Shown: positions 1 through 9,500, numbered from the stretch's first letter. The stretch: DNA of 57,651 nt from Rhodospirillales bacterium (GCA_028277795.1 JANQFP010000046.1:1-57651), one strand, 5' to 3'. Translations and numbers: made by a program. Notes: a model not told the origin generated them from the letters alone.

Positions 1-22
1 TGGCCGGGTCGGAGCCCGGCCA
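1..22. repeat. GC-rich hairpin at window edge
   Basis: An 8-bp perfect inverted repeat (tggccggg / cccggcca) with a 6-nt loop. The motif agcccggccatgacg recurs at about 102-116, so this may be part of a dispersed intergenic repeat cut by the window edge. The rest of 23-167 holds no gene that I can see; it lies downstream of the minus-strand gene ending at 168. Confidence 0.4.
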
Positions 23-167
23 TGACGTGTTAAGATTGAACGTTTTCGCTTGCATATCTACCATCGGGCGCTCTCGCGTCTAAACCGGACAGCAGTGGGA
101 CAAGCCCGGCCATGACGGTGTCGCGTTCCACGGTGAAGGGACCTCGGCATTTTGGGTCCGGCGCCCA

Positions 168-1337
168 TCAGCGGCATGCCTTATCCAGGACGTCGCGCAG
201 GCGCCGGATCTGGGGCTCCAGATCGAACGGGTGGTTGCCGACGAAAAAGCCGCGGTCGTGGGCCGTGTCGGCGTTGGTGATGTCGCCCACCGTCTCGTAG
301 TCGTAATGGCGGATCACGTCGTGGCGCAGGATGCAGCCGCCGGTGATGATGCGGAAGTCGATGCCGGCTTCCGCGAGGGCGGCCGTCACCCGCCGGCGGT
401 CCGCCCCGTGATCCGGATTGAGCACGATGGTGAACGAGAAGCTGGAGCTCTTGCCGTTCTCGCGCTGGATGATGAAGCGGTCGTCATCGGCGAACAGCTC
501 CTGGAACAGGGCCAAGTTGCGGCGCCGGGCCGCCGTCATGGCGGGCAGCTTGCGCAACTGCTCGCGCCCCACGGCCCCGTTGATCTCCATGGGCCGCACG
601 TTGTAGCCGGGCAGGATGAACCGGTAGGCCTCGAAGAAATCGTCGTCACGGGGCTCGAAGATGGGCGAGCCGACCGGCACGTCGCGGGTCCAGCCGTGGG
701 CACGCAGGCTGCGCAGCAGGTGGGCCAGCTCGTCGTCGTCGGTGGTCACCATGCCGCCTTCCATGGTGGCGATGTGGTGGGAGAAGAAGAAGCTGGACGT
801 GGCCAGGTCGCCGAAGGTCCCGGTCTTGCGCCCGTTGAGCTCGGCGTCCAGGGACTCGCAGTTGTCCTCCATGAAATAAAGGCCGTGACGGTCGGCGAAG
901 TCGCGCATGACGTCGAGGGCGGCCGGGTTGCCGAGGATGCTGACGGCGACGATCATCCGGGTGCGCGGGGTCAGGGCGTCGGCCAGTCGGGCGGTGTCCA
1001 TGTTCAGGGTGTCGAGCTCCACGTCGACCACGCGCAGCCTGAGTCCGTACTGCTGCAGCGGATGGTAGGTGGTCCCCCAGGAGATGGCCGGCACGATCAC
1101 CTCGTCGCCGCGCTCCAGCGGCCGGTCCTTGCGGAAGAACAGGCTGGCCACCGAGATGAGGTTGGCCGACGACCCCGAGTTGGTCATCACCGCGTGCTTG
1201 CGTCCGAAATAGGTGGCGAACTCGGCCTCGAAGGCGGCCACCTCGGGGCCCATGGTGAAGCGGTCCGAGGCGATCACCCGGCGGATGGCCTCCGGCTCCT
1301 CGTCACCCCAGGACGATGCGGCGAGCTCGTAAAACAT
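168..1337 (-). CDS. DegT/DnrJ/EryC1 family sugar 3-dehydratase-like protein (ColD/RfbH type, His in place of PLP Lys)
   Basis: About 389 aa from the ATG at 1337. The fold is that of PLP-dependent sugar aminotransferases, but the segment that normally carries the PLP lysine reads SSFFFSHHIATMEGG, with His (about residue 187) where Lys is expected. The same substitution marks ColD (GDP-4-keto-6-deoxymannose 3-dehydratase, His188) and RfbH/E1, which use PLP/PMP to remove the C3 hydroxyl of 4-keto-6-deoxysugars. No Fe-S cysteine cluster is evident, so a ColD-like reaction fits better than E1. The C-terminal FFVGNHP stretch also looks typical of this subfamily. A start 14 codons upstream (1379) would overlap the preceding gene; 1337 lies 8 bp after that gene's stop. 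It is the last gene of the TPP-enzyme operon. The sugar nucleotide is unknown. Confidence 0.85.
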   Translation of the reverse strand: MFYELAASSWGDEEPEAIRRVIASDRFTMGPEVAAFEAEFATYFGRKHAVMTNSGSSANLISVASLFFRKDRPLERGDEVIVPAISWGTTYHPLQQYGLRLRVVDVELDTLNMDTARLADALTPRTRMIVAVSILGNPAALDVMRDFADRHGLYFMEDNCESLDAELNGRKTGTFGDLATSSFFFSHHIATMEGGMVTTDDDELAHLLRSLRAHGWTRDVPVGSPIFEPRDDDFFEAYRFILPGYNVRPMEINGAVGREQLRKLPAMTAARRRNLALFQELFADDDRFIIQRENGKSSSFSFTIVLNPDHGADRRRVTAALAEAGIDFRIITGGCILRHDVIRHYDYETVGDITNADTAHDRGFFVGNHPFDLEPQIRRLRDVLDKACR

Positions 1338-1344
1338 CGGCGAC

Positions 1345-2454
1345 CTAGAAGGGCCCCCGGAACTGCTTCTGGTAAGCAAGCTGCGCCTTCTCCGGGTCCG
1401 GCTCCCACGGCGCCGCCGACGGATCGACCATGCGCCGGGCCGAGGCCGCGATGGTCGCCGGATTGGGATAGAACCCCTGCTCCAGCCACGGGGTGGTCGG
1501 GCATGTGGTGGGCGCGAATCCTAAGCGGCGGACGGCGACGGTGCCGCCGGTCCCCGGGTCCTCGACCACCCGGGCGATGATCTCGGCGCTGGCGCCGCAG
1601 GTGGTCCAGGCGTTGTCGACCACCAGGAGACGCCCGGTGCGGCGGGCCGAGGCGGCGATGGTGTCGGTGTCCAACGGCATCAGCGAGATGGGATCGACGA
1701 CCTCGGCCGAAACGCCGACCTCGGCCAGCAGCTCGCGGGCCCGCAGGCATTCCATGACCATGTTGGAGACGCCGACCAGGGTGATGTCGTCGCCGGGCGC
1801 GCGGACGGCGGCGCGGCCGAACTCGGTGACGAACGGCTCGGCCGGCACGTAGGCGTCGCTGAAGTAGAGCAGGCGGTGCTCGACGAAGATCACCGGATTG
1901 TCGTCGCGGATGGCGGCGATCAGGCAGCCCTTGGCGTCGTGGGCGTTGGACGGGGCCACCACCTTGAGCCCCGGCACGTGCATGAACATGGCGTGCAGGG
2001 CCTGGGAGTGCTGGGCCCCCTGGCCCCACGACTTGCCGATCATGCTGCGCACCACCAGGGGCACGGTCACGGCGCCGCCGTACATGTAATGGCTCTTGGC
2101 GGCCATGTTGACGAGCTGGTTCATGCACAGCATCAGGAAATCGTTGCGGATGTGCACGTGGATGGGGCGCATGCCGGCCATGGCGGCGCCGATGGCGACG
2201 CCGGTCATGGCGTCCTCCGACAGGGGCGTGGTGAACACGCGGTCGGGACCGAACCGTTCGACCAGGCCGCGCGTCGAGCCCTGGATGGCCTTGTGATCGT
2301 CCACGTCGAGGCCCATGACGAACACGGACGCGTCGCGCTCCATCTCCTGGGCGACCGCCTCGCGCAGGGCGTCGACGTAGCTGAGCACGCGCCGGTCTTC
2401 GCCCGCAGGCGCGGTGGACGGGGCGCTCGCCACGCCGCTATCCGGCGAAGACAT
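1345..2454 (-). CDS. TPP-dependent 2-oxoacid dehydrogenase E1 beta-like subunit (transketolase-type pyrimidine-binding and C-terminal domains)
   Basis: About 369 aa. It looks like the beta subunit of pyruvate/acetoin dehydrogenase E1: the pyrimidine-binding domain covers roughly residues 25-200 (with LSEDAMTG, expected to hold the catalytic Glu, and QGAQHSQALHAMF), followed by a transketolase C-terminal domain. It pairs with the alpha subunit upstream, whose stop it overlaps by 17 bp if the ATG at 2454 is used; an ATG at 2469 is also possible, and neither has a clear Shine-Dalgarno. No lipoyl E2 or E3 gene lies nearby, so a free-standing carboligase that transfers an activated two-carbon unit is likelier than an oxidative complex. 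Neighbouring sugar genes suggest a sugar acceptor; this is inference. Confidence 0.85.
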   Translation of the reverse strand: MSSPDSGVASAPSTAPAGEDRRVLSYVDALREAVAQEMERDASVFVMGLDVDDHKAIQGSTRGLVERFGPDRVFTTPLSEDAMTGVAIGAAMAGMRPIHVHIRNDFLMLCMNQLVNMAAKSHYMYGGAVTVPLVVRSMIGKSWGQGAQHSQALHAMFMHVPGLKVVAPSNAHDAKGCLIAAIRDDNPVIFVEHRLLYFSDAYVPAEPFVTEFGRAAVRAPGDDITLVGVSNMVMECLRARELLAEVGVSAEVVDPISLMPLDTDTIAASARRTGRLLVVDNAWTTCGASAEIIARVVEDPGTGGTVAVRRLGFAPTTCPTTPWLEQGFYPNPATIAASARRMVDPSAAPWEPDPEKAQLAYQKQFRGPF

Positions 2455-3469
2455 GGGCGAAAAGGGCATCGGGCGCCGGCGGCGGGCTGGTCTCGGCAAA
2501 AGCGACGGCGGCGTCGATCTCGGCCTCGACCTCGGCGTCCACGGCGGCGCGCACGTCCGCCTCCAGCATGGCGGCGAGGCGAGCCACCTGGTCACCGTCC
2601 ATCCACGGAACGGCCTCGTCCCGGGAGCGGTACCCGGCGTCGTAGTCCTCGTTCGGGCCCACGTGCTCCCGCCACCGGTAGACCCGGCATTCCATGAACT
2701 CGGGGCCGCCGCCGGCCCGCATGCGGGCGATGGCCGCGGCGGCGCCGTCGCGGATGGCGAACACGTCGGCGTCGGGAACCAGGTGGGTCTTCATCCCGTA
2801 GGTCGCCACCCGCTCGCCCAGGCGGTCGGTGGCCCACCGTTTGGCTAGCGGCTCGTGGATGGCGTAGTGGTTGTTCTCGCAGACGAACAACACCGGCAGC
2901 CGGTGCAGGGCGGCGAAGTTGAGGCTTTCGTAGAACACGCCTTCCTCGGTCGCGCCGTCGCCGAAGAAGCAGACGACGACCCGGTCCCGGCCCTGACGCC
3001 TGAAGGCCAGCGCGTGACCTACGGCGATGGGGATGTTGGTGCCGACCACCGCCGAGGCCCCGATCACGTGCCGTTCGGCGCTGACCAGATGCATGGAGCC
3101 GCCCTTGCCGGCCGCGCAGCCGGTGGCCTTGCCGTACATCTCGGCGATCATGGCCGGCAGGCTGCCGCCCTTGGCCAGATAGGCGGCGTGGCCACGATAG
3201 GTGGCGCTGACCACGTCGTCCGGCTCCAGCGCGTCGCAGACGCCGACGGACGCCGCCTCCTGGCCGATGGACAGGTGCACGGGGCTCTTGATCTTGTCGC
3301 TGGGATAGATCTCGGCGAGGCGTTCCTCGGCACGGCGGATCAGTCGCAGCGAACGGTAGAGGGTTCGGACGAGTCGGGGATCGTGCGCCGCCACGGTGGG
3401 TCGCCTCGGAGGCTCGGACAAAGGGGAGGACCGGGACGCCCTATACACGATCCATGGGTCCACCGCCAT
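2438..3469 (-). CDS. TPP-dependent 2-oxoacid dehydrogenase E1 alpha-like subunit
   Basis: About 343 aa from the ATG at 3469; an upstream ATG at 3520 would run into the methyltransferase gene. Family hallmarks are HLSIGQEAA, GKGGSMHL and the TPP/Mg motif GDGATEEG followed about 28 residues later by ENN (GDG near 170, NN near 200). Together with the beta subunit it should form an alpha2beta2 ThDP enzyme in the cytoplasm. In antibiotic sugar pathways, E1 alpha/beta pairs without E2/E3 (AviB1/AviB2, Pau11/Pau24) attach two-carbon branches to ketosugars; the neighbouring 3-dehydratase makes a similar role plausible. An acetoin or branched-chain ketoacid dehydrogenase remnant is the alternative. 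The N-terminal 25 residues are poorly conserved, so the exact start is uncertain. Confidence 0.85.
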   Translation of the reverse strand: MAVDPWIVYRASRSSPLSEPPRRPTVAAHDPRLVRTLYRSLRLIRRAEERLAEIYPSDKIKSPVHLSIGQEAASVGVCDALEPDDVVSATYRGHAAYLAKGGSLPAMIAEMYGKATGCAAGKGGSMHLVSAERHVIGASAVVGTNIPIAVGHALAFRRQGRDRVVVCFFGDGATEEGVFYESLNFAALHRLPVLFVCENNHYAIHEPLAKRWATDRLGERVATYGMKTHLVPDADVFAIRDGAAAAIARMRAGGGPEFMECRVYRWREHVGPNEDYDAGYRSRDEAVPWMDGDQVARLAAMLEADVRAAVDAEVEAEIDAAVAFAETSPPPAPDALFAHVFAG

Positions 3470-3500
3470 CCGAAAATCCCGGTTTTCCGCCCGCCGGAGG

Positions 3501-4577
3501 TTACACCGGCAACACCACATCCTCGAAGTCGGCGCCCCTCTTGCGCACCACCCAGAACCCGTCGTAGCAGGTGATGCGGCGGCCGAAGAACCGGTCCACC
3601 GCCACTGCGACGCCGGGGTGGTAGATCCGGTGGGTGGCCGGGTCCATGGCCACGTCCGTGGCGGGGATGTCGCCGTCGCCCGCCCGTCCCAGGTCGCCGA
3701 GCTGCAGCTCCAGATCGTCGCCGCACAGGATGCCGCCGTCCTTGAGCAGGCGGTCGGCGTTGGTGAGATCCGAGAACACGGCCTCGGCGCGGTGATCGGC
3801 GTCCACGTAGATCAGGTCGAACTGGGCGTCCCGGATCAACGGCAGCATCTCGTCGGACCGGCCGCGGATTTCCCGGCACAGATGGGACAGGCCGGCGGCG
3901 CGCAGGTTGCGGATGAACAGGGCCAGGACCTTTCCTTTGGCCAGGTTGCGATCCATGATCCGGTAGAGCAGCCGCGAGTTGGCGCTCAGGTCCAGGTAGC
4001 TGTTCCACGGGTCCACCGAGACCACCAGCCGGTCCGCGAGGTCGTGCGCCTGGAGGGCGCGTCCCCAGGTGATGGCGCTGCCGCCGGCGTAGGCGCCGAT
4101 CTCGAGGATGCGGACGCCGTTGTCCGACCCGTTGCCGTCGGCGCGCCGGGCATCGACCAGATGGTCGACCGCCAGGCGCATGTACCTGCGGCGCCCAGGG
4201 TTGCCTTGCGCCGAGGCCAGCCAGACCCCGAAGTAGGGCCGCCGGCGGAGCCGGTGCACCAGGTAGGAGGCGTAGCCGAACGGCATCGCCAGCAGATGGT
4301 AGGTGTCGTCGAGGAACGCCAGCACCCGCATGTTGCCGATGTGGCGCATCAGGAACCGCTTGATGCGGTAGGTCAGGCTGGCCTCCGCGGCGGACGCCGC
4401 CGTGGCGGGGGCGGGCGCCGGGTCGGGTTCAGGAGGGGGTGGCGCCGGAGTGGCCGCCGTCGCGGCCGGGACGGTCGGCGCGACAGGTCCAGGCGTCGAA
4501 GAAGGAGAAGGATCGGTCTCTGCGGTAGGACTCGGTGAAGGCACGCCGGAAAGCCTCGTCGTAAGGCGGGACGCCAT
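3501..4577 (-). CDS. Class I SAM-dependent methyltransferase (Methyltransf_24-like)
   Basis: The catalytic half is a Rossmann methyltransferase: ILEIGAYAGGSA is the SAM-binding motif I, and FDLIYVDADH with LLKDGGILCGDD are later motifs. A C-terminal WVVRKRG strand follows. The N-terminal 65 or so residues from the ATG at 4577 are Pro/Ala-rich and overlap the end of the upstream glycosyltransferase by about 150 bp, without a clear ribosome site. The real start may be the internal ATG at 4349. Proteins of this type methylate glycans or small molecules; the setting between a membrane glycosyltransferase and a sugar-modifying enzyme set suggests O-methylation of a glycan. The substrate is not visible from sequence. 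Confidence 0.75.
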   Translation of the reverse strand: MASRLTTRLSGVPSPSPTAETDPSPSSTPGPVAPTVPAATAATPAPPPPEPDPAPAPATAASAAEASLTYRIKRFLMRHIGNMRVLAFLDDTYHLLAMPFGYASYLVHRLRRRPYFGVWLASAQGNPGRRRYMRLAVDHLVDARRADGNGSDNGVRILEIGAYAGGSAITWGRALQAHDLADRLVVSVDPWNSYLDLSANSRLLYRIMDRNLAKGKVLALFIRNLRAAGLSHLCREIRGRSDEMLPLIRDAQFDLIYVDADHRAEAVFSDLTNADRLLKDGGILCGDDLELQLGDLGRAGDGDIPATDVAMDPATHRIYHPGVAVAVDRFFGRRITCYDGFWVVRKRGADFEDVVLPV

Positions 4578-5967
4578 AATAGCCGACCATGGCGAACGGG
4601 CGCTCGCCGCGCGGCACAAGCCATACGTCCGTATTGCATGTGCGCACAAGGTTCAAGGTGCTTTCCGTCAGGGGTATGCCCAAGGCACTGAATTCGAACA
4701 GAACAGCGGTCTCCAGGGTGTAGGGATGACCGGCGAAAACCAGCAGGGTCTTCTGGAAGGTGGTCAGATATCCGGCGAGGGATTCGCCGGTGCCCATCTC
4801 GATGGTTCGGCCGGGGTAAGCGGCCATGATGGCGCGGATCTCGGCGGTGATGGCCGCCGAGCGCTCCCAATGGAGGTTGCGCAGGTAGCGCCGCTGGACC
4901 GGCACCGACACCACCATGGCCACGGCGGCGACCAGACCGACGGCGGCCCCGACTACGTGGCGGGGGGCGCGGACGCGGCGGGCGTTGCGCAGCATCACGT
5001 CGATGGCCACGGGGGCGAAGGGAAACAGGTAATAGGTGCCGGCCCCCGGCTTGGCGGCGACCGGAAAGGCGAGGGCGACGGACACCAGGAAGGCGGCGAC
5101 GTAGAGGGCCTCGGCGCGGTCCGGGCGTCGGTCGGCCCACCCCAGGGCGGCGACGAAGAACAGGGCCGGCACCACGTAGAGCAGGGCCTTCTTGCCGGTG
5201 TTGGCGAGCATGGCCGCCGACGTCTCCTTGCCGGCCATGCGGGGAAACCAGGCCAGGTAGGTGTCGAGGGGAAAGGCGGCCGACAGGAACGGCAGCAGGG
5301 TCACCACCACCCCCACCACCCCGGCGGCCAGGAACGGCCGCCAGCCCTGGCGCGCCCCCAGCAGCACCGCCGCCGGCAGGACATAGATGCCGCCGTGGAT
5401 TTTCAGGCCCACCGCCACGCCGCCGCACAGGCCGACGGCGATGGCGCCGGCCCACGGTCTGTCGGTGCGGTTGGCCGCGTTGGCGGCCCATACGGCCAGG
5501 GCGGCGACCAGCGCCAGGCTCGAATCGGGGCGGTTCCACAGGGATGTGTGGACGGTCAGGAGGATGTATCCGCACGCCGCGATCGCCCCGGCGACGGCCA
5601 GCGCCGCGCCGTCGCGCCGGTGGGTCAGGAAGACGACGATGGGCAACGCCACCGCGGCGGCCAGGGAGGCCGCCTTGCCCGCCGCCATGGTGCCGCCGGC
5701 AACGGCGAAGACCAGCGCGTGGATCAGGAACGCGAAGGGACCGTAGATGTTGGCCACCTGCCCCGGCGAGTCGAGGGACGGGTAGGCTTCGTTGCCGTGG
5801 AGCACGCCCCACGAGATGAGGGCGACACTGGGCTCCCCGTGGTCCAGATAGCCGGGGTAGGCCAGGTAGGCGGCGGCCACGGCGATCACGTTGGCCAGGC
5901 ACAGGATGGCCACGCCGCCGACAATCCATGCGCGCCGGCGCCACACGGCGTCGAGCAACGGCGTCAT
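4429..5967 (-). CDS. Polytopic membrane glycosyltransferase (GT-C, GT39/ArnT-like)
   Basis: About 512 aa with at least ten hydrophobic segments. An early periplasmic loop carries LDHGEPSVALISWGVLHG and a YPSLDSPGQVANIYGP stretch, in line with GT-C enzymes that use polyprenyl-phosphate sugars and hold acidic residues in the first loop. The ATG at 5967 follows a GGAG about 11 nt upstream; an earlier ATG at 6042 would overlap ccrM. It starts 26 bp after ccrM and precedes the methyltransferase, so it may be read with ccrM or start the sugar operon. It probably transfers a sugar to an envelope glycan or lipid. Family placement rests on topology more than on a unique motif. Confidence 0.7.
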   Translation of the reverse strand: MTPLLDAVWRRRAWIVGGVAILCLANVIAVAAAYLAYPGYLDHGEPSVALISWGVLHGNEAYPSLDSPGQVANIYGPFAFLIHALVFAVAGGTMAAGKAASLAAAVALPIVVFLTHRRDGAALAVAGAIAACGYILLTVHTSLWNRPDSSLALVAALAVWAANAANRTDRPWAGAIAVGLCGGVAVGLKIHGGIYVLPAAVLLGARQGWRPFLAAGVVGVVVTLLPFLSAAFPLDTYLAWFPRMAGKETSAAMLANTGKKALLYVVPALFFVAALGWADRRPDRAEALYVAAFLVSVALAFPVAAKPGAGTYYLFPFAPVAIDVMLRNARRVRAPRHVVGAAVGLVAAVAMVVSVPVQRRYLRNLHWERSAAITAEIRAIMAAYPGRTIEMGTGESLAGYLTTFQKTLLVFAGHPYTLETAVLFEFSALGIPLTESTLNLVRTCNTDVWLVPRGERPFAMVGYYGVPPYDEAFRRAFTESYRRDRSFSFFDAWTCRADRPGRDGGHSGATPS

Positions 5968-5992
5968 GATCGGATACTCCGGCCGGTTCGCG

Positions 5993-7142
<1,150 letters not shown>

Positions 7143-7161
7143 CGGGGTCGGCCGGACGCGG

Positions 7162-7788
7162 TTAAGACGGTGCACCCATATGTGGGGGAGACGCCGAGTC
7201 CGCTCCCAATATCTTGCGGACCGGCGCGAAGCTGACTCGGTGGTGCGGGGTCACGCCCAGGCGCTCCAGGGCCGCCCGGTGCTCGGCCGTGCCGTAGCCT
7301 GCATTGCGGTCCCAGCCGTAGCCCGGGAAGTCCCGGGCCAGCTCGCCCATGCAGCGGTCGCGGGTGACCTTGGCGACGATGGAGGCGGCGGCGATGGACA
7401 GGCTGGCGGCGTCACCCTTCACCACGCAGCGCACGGGACAGGGCAGACTCGGCGCCCGGTTGCCGTCGACGAGGGCTATGTCGGGAACCGTGCCCAGCGC
7501 CGCCACGGCACGGGACATGGCCAGCAGGGCCGCCTGCAGGATGTTGAGGGTATCGATTTCCGCCACCTCGGCACGGCCGACACCGATCCGGGCGTGGTCG
7601 GAGAGAGAGGCGAACAGGTCGGCGCGGCGGGCCGCCGTCAGGCGTTTGGAATCGTCGAGGCCGTGCCTCAGGACATCGGGCAGGGTCGCCGGGTCGAGGA
7701 TCACCGCCGCGGCCACCACCGGCCCGGCCCACGGCCCGCGCCCGGCTTCGTCCACCCCGGCGACGACGCCTCCCGCCGCGCGCTCCAT
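7162..7788 (-). CDS. rnhB: Ribonuclease HII
   Basis: About 208 aa. Type 2 RNase H motifs are in order: [15 protein letters not shown] at about residues 11-25 with the first catalytic Asp-Glu, [16 protein letters not shown] and [14 protein letters not shown]. The enzyme cuts RNA in RNA-DNA hybrids and removes single ribonucleotides misincorporated in DNA. The ATG at 7788 is used; an in-frame GTG at 7803, preceded by a G-rich stretch, would add five residues and is a reasonable alternative. It is followed by ccrM, which has its own promoter. Confidence 0.95.
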   Translation of the reverse strand: MERAAGGVVAGVDEAGRGPWAGPVVAAAVILDPATLPDVLRHGLDDSKRLTAARRADLFASLSDHARIGVGRAEVAEIDTLNILQAALLAMSRAVAALGTVPDIALVDGNRAPSLPCPVRCVVKGDAASLSIAAASIVAKVTRDRCMGELARDFPGYGWDRNAGYGTAEHRAALERLGVTPHHRVSFAPVRKILGADSASPPHMGAPS

Positions 7789-7925
7789 CCTGAAATCGGG
7801 CACCGGCCCCCCGTTGCAACATCGGATCCGCGTCCGGCGCGGATGATAGCAGGAACGGCGCGAGAGTAGCGGTTCGACGCGCGGGCCGCGCTCGGGCCAG
7901 GATCGGCTTTTCGGGGGGAACGGCG

Positions 7926-7993
7926 GCGGGCGGTATCCCGCACGGCCCGGGCGCCTTCTTGTTCGCGCTCCGTCGGCCGGGAATACCGCCCGC
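7926..7993. repeat. Imperfect inverted repeat downstream of small gene
   Basis: Fifteen-bp arms (7926-7940 and 7978-7993, one bulged base) flank a 37-nt loop that itself contains GC-rich complementarity. It lies just after the stop of the minus-strand small gene at 8001, and could be a transcription terminator without a T run or a 3'-end stabiliser. The rest of the 7804-8000 gap shows no gene. Confidence 0.35.
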
Positions 7994-8000
7994 GCCGGAC

Positions 8001-8198
8001 TCAGGCAGCGAAGCGGATGGTACCGCCACGCCTGCTGCCGTGGCGGTCCGTATCCCAGGACAGTTGCAACAGCAGGTCCGGATGGTCGCGCAGGAACAGG
8101 CTGGTCTCCTCGCCGGTGGCCCGCCGCCAGCGGTACCCCTCGAGGCGGATCCACAGCTTGTCGCGCTCGTCGAGCTTGTAGGTAATGAACCGTTTCAT
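8001..8198 (-). CDS. Conserved small basic protein, tandem paralogue A
   Basis: A 65-aa protein starting [18 protein letters not shown]. It is clearly paralogous to the product of the next gene upstream on the same strand (8446-8643): both share [16 protein letters not shown] and a following HPDLLLQ-SW segment. It has no signal peptide, membrane segment or cysteine, but is rich in Arg, Trp and aromatic residues. I do not recognise the family. The conserved aromatic/basic core could bind nucleic acid or a protein partner, but that is a guess. The paralogy itself argues that this is a real gene. Confidence 0.7.
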   Translation of the reverse strand: MKRFITYKLDERDKLWIRLEGYRWRRATGEETSLFLRDHPDLLLQLSWDTDRHGSRRGGTIRFAA

Positions 8199-8399
8199 GG
8201 CCGTATTCCGCTTCCAGTCCTTGGTCCGGACGCCGACATCGCGACGCCCATGTCAATACGTGCCGCTGACATCTCCGCAACATCTGTGCCACCCGGAAAA
8301 GAAACGGAATCTCAAACGTTTGATATGGGCCGCCGGGGAAAGGCGCCGTTCATTTGTAAGAAAACCCGACAAATGATGCCGCCCCGCCGGCAAGACCGT

Positions 8400-8421
8400 A
8401 CCGGCGCCGGCCGGCGCCGGT
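8400..8421. repeat. 22-bp perfect palindrome
   Basis: A perfect GC-only (apart from its ends) palindrome made of two abutting 11-bp arms, beginning accggcgccgg. It lies 24 bp beyond the stop of the minus-strand gene at 8446 and may cruciform, terminate transcription or bind a dimeric protein. High GC content raises the chance of coincidence. Confidence 0.4.
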
Positions 8422-8445
8422 CACGTCAACGGCCGTGGCGGCTGG

Positions 8446-8643
8446 TCAGGTGGCGATTTGGACGAAGGGATTGCCGCTACCGGGCGGGCGTCGGGTGACC
8501 CAGGACACCTGAAGAAGAAGATCCGGATGGGAGCGGAAGAAGACGCTGGTCTCGTCGCCGGTGGCGCGGCGCCAGCGGTATCCCTCCAGGCGGATCCACA
8601 GTTTCTCGCGTTCATCCAGTCGGTAGGTCACGGACCGTTTCAT
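8446..8643 (-). CDS. Conserved small basic protein, tandem paralogue B
   Basis: A 65-aa protein beginning MKRSVTYRLDEREKLWIR, paralogous to 8001-8198. The start at 8643 is chosen because it aligns exactly with the start of the paralogue; an ATG four codons upstream (8655) is possible. A G-rich stretch about nine bases before 8643 could serve as ribosome site. The C-terminal tail differs from the paralogue, while the central block is nearly identical. The 247-bp gap between the copies suggests separate promoters. Function unknown. Confidence 0.7.
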   Translation of the reverse strand: MKRSVTYRLDEREKLWIRLEGYRWRRATGDETSVFFRSHPDLLLQVSWVTRRPPGSGNPFVQIAT

Positions 8644-8722
8644 GGCGCACCCCACGATCTTGCCCGGCGTGAGGTCCCAGTATGGGCGCCAACCCTCAAC
8701 AAATCCTTAATCGCGGTGGCCC

Positions 8723-9481
8723 TTACCGCGCGTCCGGGGAGGCCGCGCACTCGTCGTCCGTCCCCACGTGGGACACCAGCAGGGGCGTCCCCTCGACGCA
8801 GAAAGACCCGGCGGCCAGGGTGCCGCACAGGCAGGCGACAATGCCCGGCTCCAGCAGGCCGATGTCGCCGCGCAAGGCGAACAGGCTGCCGTCGCCGGCG
8901 CGGAACGGCGTGCAGCCGGGGGTGCCGGCCTCGACGGTGCCGAAGACGCAGGCGAGCTGAGCGCCGACGCCCCGCCGCCCCTGCCGCCAGTCCCAGGGCG
9001 GCACGAAGCGCCCGGCCCACAGACCGGCGCGGCGCCCCTCCGCCTGCCGTTGCGGCGCCAGGTAGTCGCCCACCTGAGGGTCGGCGAGGGCCCAGCCGGC
9101 GCGGACCAATTGCTCCCCGACGTCGGTGCTGCCCAGGGTGCAGACGGCGATCAGGCGGCCCAGGGAGTCCCGGGAGCGGCCGTGGCAGGTGAGGGGCCGT
9201 CCTTCCACCAGGCGCGCCAGCTCACGCGTGGCGGCGACGCCGCAGTCGTAGGGGACGCCGCGGTCGCTGTCGCAGCGCTGGTCCGCTTCCGGCGCGTCGA
9301 CCCCGTGCAGGCGGATGTGCAGGCCACGCACCTCGACGGTGTCGCCGTCGATGACCCGGGCCGGCCCGGTGATCTGCGCCGCCGCCGGGACCGCCGACAG
9401 CAGGGCGCCGGCAAACGCCGCCGCGGCCGCGGCGAGGGCGACGACGCCACGGCGTCCGCCGAGGGTGGGGTTTCCCAACAT
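8723..9481 (-). CDS. Secreted thermonuclease-like (SNase/TNase fold) protein
   Basis: About 252 aa from the ATG at 9481. An Ala-rich hydrophobic signal peptide ending near AVPAAAQ precedes an SNase core: ARVIDGDTVEV and IRLHGVDAPEADQRC carry the Asp residues and the active-site Arg-Glu region expected of staphylococcal-nuclease-like domains, followed by DSLGRLIAVCTL with the second Arg. An unusual Cys-rich C-terminal extension of about 90 residues follows and is not part of the nuclease fold. The protein is likely periplasmic or secreted and degrades DNA or RNA. Its start codon lies about 20 bp from that of the divergent gene at 9501; another possible ATG (9502) overlaps it on the opposite strand. 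Confidence 0.85.
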   Translation of the reverse strand: MLGNPTLGGRRGVVALAAAAAAFAGALLSAVPAAAQITGPARVIDGDTVEVRGLHIRLHGVDAPEADQRCDSDRGVPYDCGVAATRELARLVEGRPLTCHGRSRDSLGRLIAVCTLGSTDVGEQLVRAGWALADPQVGDYLAPQRQAEGRRAGLWAGRFVPPWDWRQGRRGVGAQLACVFGTVEAGTPGCTPFRAGDGSLFALRGDIGLLEPGIVACLCGTLAAGSFCVEGTPLLVSHVGTDDECAASPDAR

Positions 9482-9500
9482 GACATGGTAGATTACCCCC

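Noticed and set aside
168-1337. Ordinary sugar aminotransferase
   Set aside because: The PLP lysine position is His, which fits the dehydratase subgroup rather than transaminases.
1345-3469. Pyruvate or acetoin dehydrogenase complex
   Set aside because: No E2 or E3 gene accompanies the E1 pair; the linked genes are for sugar and glycan modification.
7926-7993. Intrinsic terminator
   Set aside because: The inverted repeat is convincing, but there is no T run and the loop is long, so it is listed only as a repeat.
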